A DNA stretch of 64,000 nt from an uncultured Lachnospiraceae bacterium (GTDB taxonomy: Bacteria; Bacillota; Clostridia; Lachnospirales; Lachnospiraceae): contig CAMOJK010000003.1 of NCBI GenBank assembly GCA_946616835.1, positions 1 to 64,000 on the forward strand, read 5' to 3'. A model generated the notes under the pieces. It saw only the letters and a list, made by a program, of their open reading frames with translations, was not told the DNA's origin and ran no database searches. Positions 18,368 to 27,801 of the stretch are shown here, in pieces. The first letter of the stretch is position 1, and every line of letters starts with the position of its first letter. Made by a program: the position numbers and the translations under genes.

Positions 18368-19684
18368 TTACTTAAGTATGTTTATCAGCCTGAATCTTCT
18401 CATGTAATACTGCTTAACATTATAATAGTTCTCAGTATCATCATCTTCCTTGAGACAGCCGTTTTCATCAGCTATCATAAAAGCATGACTTTCACCTGAT
18501 GGAGAATTTGCATTAAAGGCCCTGAATATCTCATACTTTCTTCCTTTGTAACGTACATCCGTAACATCAGCAGCATAATGCAGGCAAATACCTATTAATA
18601 TCTGCAGCATCGGTCCATCTTCACGATCGTAAAAGACACAGTATAGATTACGTATAACCCCCTTCCTGATAACCTGTCTTTCCTTCTCGCACATATTATC
18701 CACCAGAAGACTTCCGATCCTGTCAATATCGTCAAAGGATTTCGTTTCTTTCACCCTACAAAGTGACATAGCTCTGCTGGCATCTCCGGTAATAAACGAT
18801 AAATACGGACCATGACTTAAATCATTATAAGCGTCCCCGAATTTCATCTTATAGTCAAGGTCGAAGCTGTCCTGACTGTTTTTTTTCCTGTAAAGGTTAA
18901 CCTGCGGAAAGTAATAGCCCCAGCTAGTGTCGTAAGACCCCATAAAACTACTTGACAGAAGGCACCCGCCATCAGCTGTTTTATACCCTGTAACCGGTCT
19001 GTACCTGTCAGCCTGCTCCGGCGATAGTCTGAAAAAAATCTTCGTAGTACCCAATATATCCTGAGGAATCTCTACTTTTGTTACACCCTGTGTCAATTCA
19101 AGCACAGACGTATGGATGAGTTCCGGCTGTGCAGCCACCTCCTTGATACCGGGATCTATCACAACTTTCTCCAGCTGTTTTTCTCCTATCCTAAGGCTCC
19201 CCTGCCCGAGACGTTCAATATACCTCTGGGCAAGGTACGCGGGAACTCTGGCTATGCCGTTGATATCCTTTAGTTCCATATAAAGGATAGTATTTCCTGC
19301 AACGATGTAATCATCCGTCCAAAACCAGTTGTTTATCATCCCTGCATCGTAACGCGCATTTGCAGGCTTTGCGTGATTGCCGGCCTTTTTCCCGTAAAAC
19401 CATAGCACATCCACCATCTTTTCTGCCATCTTGTTCAGAGTAGCCGCATTCTTAAAACACTTCTCTCGCCTGAGCTTAGAGTAATGTGCAAGTTCATCCA
19501 TTATTTCAGGGTAAAAACCTGCGAGGGTACTCATAGTATCGTAGGAAAGATCCGTGTTAAACCCCTGCATCTCGGAAAACTCAAATAAGCTGAACAGTTC
19601 CATAAGTGCCAGATGATTGCTCTCCGATTTCTCCAGTGAATATATCTTTCTGATAAAATTCAGATAGTTTGTACTGAAGTCCAT
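18368..19684 (-). CDS. Hypothetical protein in MoxR/VWA cluster
   Basis: Start refined to MDFSTNYL after GCAGAAAGGAGG; no recognised family. Confidence 0.8.
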   Translation of the reverse strand: MDFSTNYLNFIRKIYSLEKSESNHLALMELFSLFEFSEMQGFNTDLSYDTMSTLAGFYPEIMDELAHYSKLRREKCFKNAATLNKMAEKMVDVLWFYGKKAGNHAKPANARYDAGMINNWFWTDDYIVAGNTILYMELKDINGIARVPAYLAQRYIERLGQGSLRIGEKQLEKVVIDPGIKEVAAQPELIHTSVLELTQGVTKVEIPQDILGTTKIFFRLSPEQADRYRPVTGYKTADGGCLLSSSFMGSYDTSWGYYFPQVNLYRKKNSQDSFDLDYKMKFGDAYNDLSHGPYLSFITGDASRAMSLCRVKETKSFDDIDRIGSLLVDNMCEKERQVIRKGVIRNLYCVFYDREDGPMLQILIGICLHYAADVTDVRYKGRKYEIFRAFNANSPSGESHAFMIADENGCLKEDDDTENYYNVKQYYMRRFRLINILK

Positions 19685-19747
19685 AGTACCTCCTTTCTGC
19701 CACGCTTTTTGCAGCACCTTCGAAAGAATCCCCGCCGTGGCCGCCTG

Positions 19748-20827
19748 TTATGCACAGGCAACCACTTTATCCATCCGGTCAAGATATTTCTCCATTTCCG
19801 GATCATCCATTTCGAAAATAATGGACTTGATGATGTTAGGATTAACCTTCAGCAGCCGCTTCATAGCGTAGGTAACAAACTCAGTACGCTTAAGCCTCAA
19901 GATACAGTCAACGATGTCGTGAAGTATTTCACGGTCTCTTTCAGAAAGCTTCTGTGATACGGAAGATCTGCACACAATTGCCGCCTTTGAAGTCAGATGA
20001 TCGATTATCATTTCGATCTCTGCCGGATCAGCGGGTGCCGGAATACTGCCTTCAATAAACTTATCGATCATTATTCCGTAATCCTTCTCACAGAACTGGA
20101 AGAATTTATGTGCCTCAACATCGCCGATGTTGCCAATGATCTTGAACCTGACAGCAGGACTGTTTATATCATCAGCACAGTTAAGTATTTCGCTTACCCT
20201 GGTCCAGGAACGCGGTGTGGCAAATACCATTTCATCATTGCCGTTCCTCTGGGTATGCAGTGACTCTGGATAGCAGTTTAAGTACCTCACCACATATCCA
20301 TTTATACCATTCGGTATAGCGAAGTCCTCTTTCCAGACATTGAAATTCACGTCGATATTGTGGATTTCAAAGCGGTCAGCCAGTGGTGCTGCGAGCCTTA
20401 CATACACACCGTCGTCATCCTCCCTGTTGCCAAGAGCGATTACAAAAGTGCCTTCCGGCAATCTGTATTGCCCCACTCGTCTATCGAGGACAAGCTGATA
20501 TGCTGCTACCTGCACACGTTTAGAACAAGAGGTAATCTCATCCAGCAACAGGATAGTCTTTTCACCATCCCTTTCCTCATCCGGCAGTATCTCAGGAGCA
20601 AGCCATCTGGTTTTGGTATGGTCCTCATTCGGATAGATAAGTCCGCCGATCTCCACCTCAGACATCTGGGCGAGACGCAGATCTATCACCTTGTAGCCGT
20701 ACTTCTCCCCTATCTGCTGTATCATCTCGGACTTTCCGAGACCCGGAGCTCCCAGGCCAAGTACTGCATGCCTTATGCCATGCTCTATGTTGAACTCAAT
20801 GCAATTTCTAAAATCTCTAAGTGTCAT
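19748..20827 (-). CDS. MoxR-like AAA+ ATPase
   Basis: GLGAPGLGKSEMIQQIG (Walker A), TILLLDEITSCSKRVQ (Walker B), ALGNREDDDGVYVRLAAPLADRFEIHNID; start refined. Confidence 0.87.
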   Translation of the reverse strand: MTLRDFRNCIEFNIEHGIRHAVLGLGAPGLGKSEMIQQIGEKYGYKVIDLRLAQMSEVEIGGLIYPNEDHTKTRWLAPEILPDEERDGEKTILLLDEITSCSKRVQVAAYQLVLDRRVGQYRLPEGTFVIALGNREDDDGVYVRLAAPLADRFEIHNIDVNFNVWKEDFAIPNGINGYVVRYLNCYPESLHTQRNGNDEMVFATPRSWTRVSEILNCADDINSPAVRFKIIGNIGDVEAHKFFQFCEKDYGIMIDKFIEGSIPAPADPAEIEMIIDHLTSKAAIVCRSSVSQKLSERDREILHDIVDCILRLKRTEFVTYAMKRLLKVNPNIIKSIIFEMDDPEMEKYLDRMDKVVACA

Positions 20828-20900
20828 AGTTCCACCTTTCTGCTGCATTTCCGCAGCTTAAATATTTGTAACTGAATACCAATCTTTTCTTTCGGTTACC

Positions 20901-20994
20901 AGAGCGGATGCAAGAGCACTTTCGGGAGCCGCTCGCCGCTTTAAGCGGGTCCTGGCGCTGTTTCCCCGGATGGGGGCCTCCCGTGTATTTCCAT
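20901..20994 (-). ncRNA. Candidate structured RNA / 5' leader, family R, copy 2
   Basis: Homologous to 13206-13301; lies directly upstream of the MoxR-like gene. Confidence 0.55.
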
Positions 20995-21063
20995 CATGCA
21001 GTTGTCAAGGTGCGATCGAAGCACGTTCTGCGAAATCAGTCCCACACTTATTATGGGGCCGAC

Positions 21064-21091
21064 CAAAAACCGCCGAAAAATTTCCGGCATT
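21064..21091 (-). terminator. Degenerate terminator module copy T7
   Basis: CAAAAACCGCCGAAAAATTTCCGGC after TTATTATGGGGCCGAC. Confidence 0.5.
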
Positions 21092-21336
21092 TCCGCACAA
21101 AACGACATTTTCGTGCAAAACTAACGGCTGCAAAAACAATGTACAGCGACAAAAATGCACAAAAATAACATCTCCGTATTCAGTTTCTTCTTTTGGAATT
21201 TTATTTGATTATCGGTGCTTTCAGACTGCACCGATTGATCTCTGAAAGAGATCCCTCTTATCGAGTGATTTCATTGTAACACATAAAGACTATATGTCAA
21301 TGGGGAAATTTACAGATTTTGAATGGTTCTGAAAAA

Positions 21337-21368
21337 CACATCCCCACCGAAAACGGTGGGGATGATGA
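21337..21368 (-). terminator. Rho-independent terminator
   Basis: Minus strand CATCCCCACCGTTTTCGGTGGGGATGTGTTTTT downstream of the 21378 stop. Confidence 0.8.
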
Positions 21369-21377
21369 ATGTGTATG

Positions 21378-22199
21378 TCATTCTGTAGATATAAGCAATT
21401 CTTTCTCCACTTCTTTCACCTGCTCTATAGGATAGCCACAAAAATCGGCTATTTCTTCCGCAGTTTTTCCGGAACGAAGCATTTCGGATATTTTTACGGT
21501 ATCTCTTTCAAGATATCCTTCCTCCCTCGCATCCTGTATTACAACCCATTCTTTCATATACTGAGTCCTCCATACTTCATTTATCCGAGCCTTCATAACT
21601 GCAGTATTTAATTTTTCTGTCAGGCCGTCACTCACATTACCGGTATCAATAAATTCATATAAATTCCTGATACCATCCGGAATATCCTCACCCTCATACT
21701 TACAATTATAAAACACTTTTTCTGTTCCGTCATCAAGACATAATTCCAGATCTTCATCACACCTTTCATGAAATGTATACCTGCTCAGTCCCTGCCCAAA
21801 AGGGTCGAACGTACAAATGAAGATCACCCTGCTCTCCGGAAGAAGCTTGTACGAAAACTTCTTATCCATAAAATCAATATCTATTGCCCCTTGATAAAAC
21901 CTGCTACGTCTAGGAAGTTGATGCTGCTCTACCGTTTTATGGTTAAGGTTCTCCATCTCGGCATCATATATACGACCGTCGCTGTCCTCATTATAAACAT
22001 CCAGCCGTATAGGCTTTCCATCAGATGTATATTTAAATTCACGCTGTGTCTGTACCTCAGTCAGTTCGCCTACCGGCTGCTGGAGCAGGCACTCCAGCAC
22101 TTCCCGGCAGAGTTCCTTATCCTCCATGACCTTGCCAAACATAAAGTCGTCACTAAACACCAGTTCATCATAACTCTTCATTACTTTTTGTTTACTCAT
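21378..22199 (-). CDS. Rpn family / PD-(D/E)XK nuclease family transposase-like protein
   Basis: SDDFMFGKVMEDKELCREVLECLL...IRLDVYNEDSDGRIYDAEMEN...RSRFYQGAIDIDFM...SRVIFICTFDPFG. Confidence 0.87.
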   Translation of the reverse strand: MSKQKVMKSYDELVFSDDFMFGKVMEDKELCREVLECLLQQPVGELTEVQTQREFKYTSDGKPIRLDVYNEDSDGRIYDAEMENLNHKTVEQHQLPRRSRFYQGAIDIDFMDKKFSYKLLPESRVIFICTFDPFGQGLSRYTFHERCDEDLELCLDDGTEKVFYNCKYEGEDIPDGIRNLYEFIDTGNVSDGLTEKLNTAVMKARINEVWRTQYMKEWVVIQDAREEGYLERDTVKISEMLRSGKTAEEIADFCGYPIEQVKEVEKELLISTE

Positions 22200-22339
22200 A
22201 ATTTTCTCCCTTCTTTGGACTGCTGACAGGGATTAATGAGCAAACTTTTTCCTTAATCCCTGCCGGTTTTCTTGGAATCATAAGCAGGAATTTTAGAATT
22301 ACAAGAATGAGCCGACGCTCGTAAGAATTTCATAATATA

Positions 22340-22379
22340 GAAAAACTGCTTATGCGTGGATTATATCACGCATAAGCAG
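22340..22379 (-). terminator. Rho-independent terminator of the toxin/SUKH operon
   Basis: CTGCTTATGCGTG-GATTATAT-CACGCATAAGCAG, 13-bp perfect stem with a minus-strand T tract. Confidence 0.8.
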
Positions 22380-22439
22380 TGGGTACAATTATGTTTTTCA
22401 TCAAAACAAATATCTTCAGTTTGTTAAAAAATATCAACA

Positions 22440-22850
22440 TCAAATATCTTCACTATTTTCAAATGTCGCCACATATTCTAGAAGTGAATGAAAAATCATC
22501 TCTGGCTTTTCCTTATACTCCGTCTTATATATTTCACCAGATTCCGCCTGCCAAATAACTATTCCATCCATGTGAGTTTCTTCAATAACATATAAGCGAT
22601 CATTTACATGTGGATTGGATTTCCGATTTTTTTGCGTTACATTAACCACATCATAGTTTATATCAGAACTGAAACCTGTCATTTCATGACCTCCACATGA
22701 AACCGTTCCGAATTTCAAAACATAGTCTTTATAATCCTCAGCAAGTTTTGTATTCAATTCCCTCTCAGCATTTTCGATTTGTTCAAGTGATGCACCATCT
22801 TCACAATAAAAATCCCTTTTTTTCTTCAATTCTTCTGTAATCAAACTCAC
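22440..22850 (-). CDS. SMI1/KNR4 (SUKH) family immunity protein
   Basis: ASLEQIENAERELNTKLAEDYKDYVLKFGTVSCGGHEMTG, adjacent to a nuclease toxin. Confidence 0.83.
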   Translation of the reverse strand: MSLITEELKKKRDFYCEDGASLEQIENAERELNTKLAEDYKDYVLKFGTVSCGGHEMTGFSSDINYDVVNVTQKNRKSNPHVNDRLYVIEETHMDGIVIWQAESGEIYKTEYKEKPEMIFHSLLEYVATFENSEDI

Positions 22851-22865
22851 AAGACACTCCTCATT

Positions 22866-24125
22866 TCAGTCTACCATTGCCGCATACGCCTTCCAAAACG
22901 CTTGCCGTTCTGCATCCCAATTTGTACCAGCAGCATGTGCTTCCGTTTTTTCAAGAAAACCATGTATTGCCGGGTTATCATGTTCAGCCTGTGACAGTAT
23001 TGCCAACATTCCATTTTTTCTCTGCCCAACATGATGAAGTTCATATGATATTCCCTGAGGATCCTGCGGCGCCAATCCTTGCCTCATCCTTTCTAGATTA
23101 GTTCTTCCCTTAGAGTCAATCTGTTTAAGATCAATATCTGTTTTTATAAGCGCTGGCTTTCCCTCTACCATAAAGGATTTGAGGCCTGCATCTTTAAATA
23201 CCTGATATTCCTCCATAGAATGGAATTGAGAGATTACATCAAGTGGATATCCCGTTTCACGTTGAATAGTTGCGGCATCATTTAATGATAAAAATCTACT
23301 TGCTTTACATAATCCAGCATATTCAGATACCCCACCAGCAAGTGTACCACTTATTGCTCCCCATTTAAATTCTTCGCTTCCAGCCAGGGCCGCTGCTTTA
23401 ACAGCCTCGTCCATATCTCCAGTTTCAATTCCTGTAACTACCCCTGCAGCAACGCCACTCAATGCCCCACTTGATAATGCCATAATGGTTCCTGTCTTTG
23501 CTGATGCAGCAAATATCATACTAATCGCTGCTGGTCCTCCTGTACCACCAGTTACAGCAGAAATAGTTACACAAACAAGAATTACTCCTGAACCTATTGC
23601 AACATTTTTTATTACTTGTTCATATGTATCATCATAATCTTCAAAGGGTGCAACAACTGTTTCACCGTTTTCTCCAAGCGTAAATACAAATCTCTCATTC
23701 CCATAAATATTATGTACTTCTTCAAGAGTATATCCAAAAAAAATATTTGATTTTGAATTATACGCAAGTTCTTCTAGATACTCTTTCGAAACATATACTG
23801 CATTAATGTCTTCCACATAGTATCCATTGTCACTTATTTCAGCCACAAGATTGGCATACATATTATCTTCTACATATTGCAACAGTTCCTCATCGTTTAA
23901 ACTTTCAAAATCAGGAACATATTCACAGTCTGATATCTCTTCATTCAAATAATCATTATTTGCCGAAACGGAAGATAATGATTCTTCTGTATTGATTTCA
24001 GAAGTTGTCTCAACCAGCTTAGGTTCATATGCCGTGTTCATATTATTAGTTCCACAAGCCGTAAGAAATAACAAACAAGCCATAAGAATTGCTATTGCTT
24101 TGTTAATATTTTTCATAATTAACAT
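22866..24125 (-). CDS. Lipoprotein-type polymorphic toxin with C-terminal LHH (HNH/EndoVII) nuclease
   Basis: Lipobox LLFLTACGT; Gly/Ala-rich hydrophobic middle; C-terminal GISYELHHVGQRKNGMLAILSQAEHDNPAIHGFLEKTEAHA. Confidence 0.8.
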   Translation of the reverse strand: MLIMKNINKAIAILMACLLFLTACGTNNMNTAYEPKLVETTSEINTEESLSSVSANNDYLNEEISDCEYVPDFESLNDEELLQYVEDNMYANLVAEISDNGYYVEDINAVYVSKEYLEELAYNSKSNIFFGYTLEEVHNIYGNERFVFTLGENGETVVAPFEDYDDTYEQVIKNVAIGSGVILVCVTISAVTGGTGGPAAISMIFAASAKTGTIMALSSGALSGVAAGVVTGIETGDMDEAVKAAALAGSEEFKWGAISGTLAGGVSEYAGLCKASRFLSLNDAATIQRETGYPLDVISQFHSMEEYQVFKDAGLKSFMVEGKPALIKTDIDLKQIDSKGRTNLERMRQGLAPQDPQGISYELHHVGQRKNGMLAILSQAEHDNPAIHGFLEKTEAHAAGTNWDAERQAFWKAYAAMVD

Positions 24126-24144
24126 TCTCCCTACTCTCTACATA

Positions 24145-26952
24145 CTATTTAATTATTTCACCATCATCAGTGATTATAATCCCACCTTCTAAATCTTCTT
24201 TAGTTAATACGTTGTTAGAGTTAGCCAGTACATTTATGTATTGATCTGAACCAACATAAAATATTTTATAAGAAGTATCATTTTGTTGTTTTTTGTTCGT
24301 AAAACTCACGACATAAATTCCCGCCTCACAATATGGATCCCCACTACTTGCCGGTTTGTTAGATACTAAATTAGTCTTCTTTCCTCCACTCACATCAGTT
24401 AGTTCATAACGTTCTACTTTTATAGTAAGATATTGAGAATTTGCGGTATCAATAATGAAACCGTTCTCTGCTAAAGCTCCATCCTTAAGTTCACTCCCTT
24501 TACTATTGTCCGCATTGTTCTCAAAAACAAATACCATATTATTTCCATTTTCTATTCTAAATTTAAAAAACATTTTGTAGTTCTCATAATTAGTAAAAAG
24601 TCCCGTTTCATCCTTTATTTCATAATCAAGTGCAACCTCATATTCCCCCTCTTCAAAAAGCTGCACCCTTGTATCAGCTCCTGTTCTTGCATATGCAGCT
24701 AAAAAATCTGTATATGGTATTGTATTTTTTTGGCCTTTAGAATCTACATATCGAATAATCAACATTCCATGTTTAAAATCTGTCTTTGGAATGTCAAAAT
24801 ATGTATCTGAACCATTTTTATCTGATGAAATATTTAAATTATTATTTCCATCTAAACAATTAATATCATCCTGTTTAAGATTAAATGAAAGTGCAACTAC
24901 ATCGCCTGCGTTCTTGTAAAAGACTATTTCTTCTTGTTTATCATCACAATCCGTATAACCACTAACAGTAAATTCTCCAAGTTCCCATCCCGAGTGCGGA
25001 TCTTTACTATCTATATCATTTTCACCAGAATAGCCATTATCCGTTCCTGTATTTATTGTATGCGTTTTATCTCCAACAATATGGCTGTTGTCCGGATGAT
25101 CTCCGTTGGCTATTTCTTCAGCGGTATTATCTTTCAAATAAAATTCATAAATCTCCACATAATTCTTACATTCGCTTTTCCCTGTTTCTTCTATAGTGCG
25201 TTCTGTTTCATATGCAACAATGACTTTGTAATAGCAACCATTAATCAGTTGAATTTCCTTCGCATCATAAAATGCCGGATTATAATCACTGCCAGCGATA
25301 TTCGTTGTTGTCAAATCTGTGATCCATTTTTCTCCATCGTTAGATGTCTGAAGTATGATAGCTCCCTTCAGTATCTTTCCATCTAATTTCTCGCCATTAA
25401 TTTTTTTATCCTTGTCTTCAACCACATGCCAATCCGTTTCAGGAGAATCAATCAGATTACCTGAAGGGCGATAACATAATGTAGCAGTTTCATTTATATT
25501 TATAAGATTATACGCATCATATCCATCAACATCATCTATATCCGCAAGATTACCACTTATGCTAAATGTCCCGAACTGGCTTCCAGTCTGAGGAATTGCA
25601 GTATACGGTGTAGTGTTCGTATATTCATATTTTTTATCCAGTTCATACAATCTTCCAGCATAATACTGATTTCTTGCAGCACCAACGTCTCCGTCATCTC
25701 GAAGCTTAAAAGAAAAATAAAGCTTATAATTTTCATAGCTATCCAGGCCTTCACTATTTTTCACTTCATAGTCAAGTGCCACTTCATAATCACCCGTACC
25801 CCAAAGCGGTATTAGTATGTCTTGGTCTTTTTTTGCATATGCATTCAGAAAATCTGTATACATGAATGTTTCAGACTTATTGCCGTTCATATCTGTATAC
25901 TGAAGTAACAGAGCACCACGTTTGAAATCTGTTTTTTCTATTTGAAAATAATCGTCTCGTCCATTCTTATCAGAAGAAATAACAAGATTTTCGTTTCCAT
26001 TTAAACAATTAATATCCTGCTTCAATTTAAACGTAAGAGTAACCTTGTCATTAGAATCCTGGATAAAGAAATTTTCATCTTGAGCTTTACTATATCCATT
26101 AATTGAAAAACTTCCAATCTCCCATCCTGAATGTAAATCGCTATCACTTACTTCATTCAGTTCAGAATAGCCTTTATCTTTCCCTGCATTAACCAAAGTT
26201 GCATTTATTAACTCCCCTTTATTGGAATGTTTCCCTTCAGATGCACTCTTTTCAGTGTTATCTTTTATATAAAATTCATACTCTTCTACATATTTCTTGC
26301 GTGCAGTTGAACCATCCTGCTTACGTTCTGTTTCATATGCAACTATTACTTTGTAATAACAGCCATTATTCTGCTGTATCATTTTTGTCTCATATAAATC
26401 GACAACATTTTCTCCACTGGCAATATCATAAATAAACTGCTCATTAATCCAATTTATACCGTCATTTGAAATCTGTATGATTGCAGCGCCTTTTTGAATT
26501 TTTGAATCGAGTTTTATTCCATTTACTTCCTTGGATTTATCACTGATTAAATGCCACTTTTCTTCCGATGCATCGACTATCTCACCCGATGCTAAAAAGG
26601 ATATAGCCGCCTTTCCTTCGGACACTTCATAGACGTTAACACCATCTACACTTTCTTTATCACTTACATTTCCACTTATTCCTAATATTCCCAACTGACT
26701 GCCTGAAGAGTCAATTTCCTTATATGACGTACTCTCCGTATAAATATACTTACCCTTTTCGTCAAGTTCATAAATTTTACCTTCAGGCATCGTAACCATT
26801 GAAAGCCAACTGTCAGGATCAACATTCTGTGATACACTTTCCTGATTTTCACTTAAATCCGCTTTGCTACCACATCCACAGAGTGACACCATTACCGTAA
26901 ACAAAAAAACAGCACCTAAAACTACATTATTTTTTGAGAAAAATCTCGACAT
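24145..26952 (-). CDS. Large lipoprotein with duplicated extracellular modules
   Basis: Lipobox-like VMVSLCGCGS; internal repeats KIYELDEKGKYIYTESTSYKEI... and RLYELDKKYEYTNTTPYTAI...; start refined to MSRFFSKN. Confidence 0.75.
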   Translation of the reverse strand: MSRFFSKNNVVLGAVFLFTVMVSLCGCGSKADLSENQESVSQNVDPDSWLSMVTMPEGKIYELDEKGKYIYTESTSYKEIDSSGSQLGILGISGNVSDKESVDGVNVYEVSEGKAAISFLASGEIVDASEEKWHLISDKSKEVNGIKLDSKIQKGAAIIQISNDGINWINEQFIYDIASGENVVDLYETKMIQQNNGCYYKVIVAYETERKQDGSTARKKYVEEYEFYIKDNTEKSASEGKHSNKGELINATLVNAGKDKGYSELNEVSDSDLHSGWEIGSFSINGYSKAQDENFFIQDSNDKVTLTFKLKQDINCLNGNENLVISSDKNGRDDYFQIEKTDFKRGALLLQYTDMNGNKSETFMYTDFLNAYAKKDQDILIPLWGTGDYEVALDYEVKNSEGLDSYENYKLYFSFKLRDDGDVGAARNQYYAGRLYELDKKYEYTNTTPYTAIPQTGSQFGTFSISGNLADIDDVDGYDAYNLININETATLCYRPSGNLIDSPETDWHVVEDKDKKINGEKLDGKILKGAIILQTSNDGEKWITDLTTTNIAGSDYNPAFYDAKEIQLINGCYYKVIVAYETERTIEETGKSECKNYVEIYEFYLKDNTAEEIANGDHPDNSHIVGDKTHTINTGTDNGYSGENDIDSKDPHSGWELGEFTVSGYTDCDDKQEEIVFYKNAGDVVALSFNLKQDDINCLDGNNNLNISSDKNGSDTYFDIPKTDFKHGMLIIRYVDSKGQKNTIPYTDFLAAYARTGADTRVQLFEEGEYEVALDYEIKDETGLFTNYENYKMFFKFRIENGNNMVFVFENNADNSKGSELKDGALAENGFIIDTANSQYLTIKVERYELTDVSGGKKTNLVSNKPASSGDPYCEAGIYVVSFTNKKQQNDTSYKIFYVGSDQYINVLANSNNVLTKEDLEGGIIITDDGEIIK

Positions 26953-27122
26953 ATCTAAACTCCTTGTTTTCACAATTTTACCTGAACTCATTATTATTTT
27001 TATCAAAAACCTTACCCGTTTATGGCTAATATCGATAATACCATTTTTCGGCTAATATTTCAACGAAGAGGGACTGTTTCAACAGCGCAAAAACCACACC
27101 AATAGGTACACGAGGTATCCCA

Positions 27123-27323
27123 TTGATCACTTACGACAAACTATGGATTACTATGAAAAAGAAGAATATATCCCAGTATAAACTGATCAATGAATACCAC
27201 ATCAGTGCAGGTCAACTTTCACGCCTGCGCAAAAATGCACACGTCAGTACACATACTCTGGATACATTATGTAATATCCTCGATTGCCGCATCGAAGATA
27301 TCATGACTTTTCATAAAACTTAA
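27123..27323 (+). CDS. Cro/C1-type HTH regulator
   Basis: MKKKNISQYKLINEYHISAGQLSRLRKNAHVSTHTLDTLCNILDCRIEDIM. Confidence 0.82.
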   Translation: MITYDKLWITMKKKNISQYKLINEYHISAGQLSRLRKNAHVSTHTLDTLCNILDCRIEDIMTFHKT

Positions 27324-27491
27324 GTGAATTCTATCAGATTTGTAAAAGACACATCCCCACCGAAATGGTGGGATTATTCATATAGTTCCTATAAAATTTC
27401 CCGTCCCTGCGTTTTTTTCTACAAAGTGGTTCCCTGTTCATTCGACTATGTCTTCAAACCGACCAAACCTTCCGGATATACTATACCTAAA

Positions 27492-27585
27492 GACTTCAAC
27501 ACTCCCCCGGGCGTTACATGACTCAAATCTATTAAGTTTATACAGATCTCTGTCCTACGGATGAATAAGGCTTAGTCATGAAGTC
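27492..27585. repeat. Structured intergenic element, possible mobile-element remnant
   Basis: Nested arms GACTTCA/TGAAGTC and ATGACT/AGTCAT with inner ACAGATCTCTGT and CCCGGG. Confidence 0.35.
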
Positions 27586-27801
27586 AGGCAACTCACATAT
27601 GTAATATACACCAAGCAGAATATTTTTCAGTATATACTATATGCTGCAAAACGATCACATGAATGATGATAATATTCTTCCACGTGGGATGCATTGACAA
27701 GCAAATTCAGATTCGAATTTTATTCATATATCCCCCATCTGAACAGATTCACGCTATCATTTTGTCATATGAAAGGCTACTTCACACAATGGAAGGATTA
27801 T

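Noticed and set aside
27324-27521. 65-aa ORF after the HTH gene
   Set aside because: No SD or family; overlaps a structured or repeat-like intergenic region
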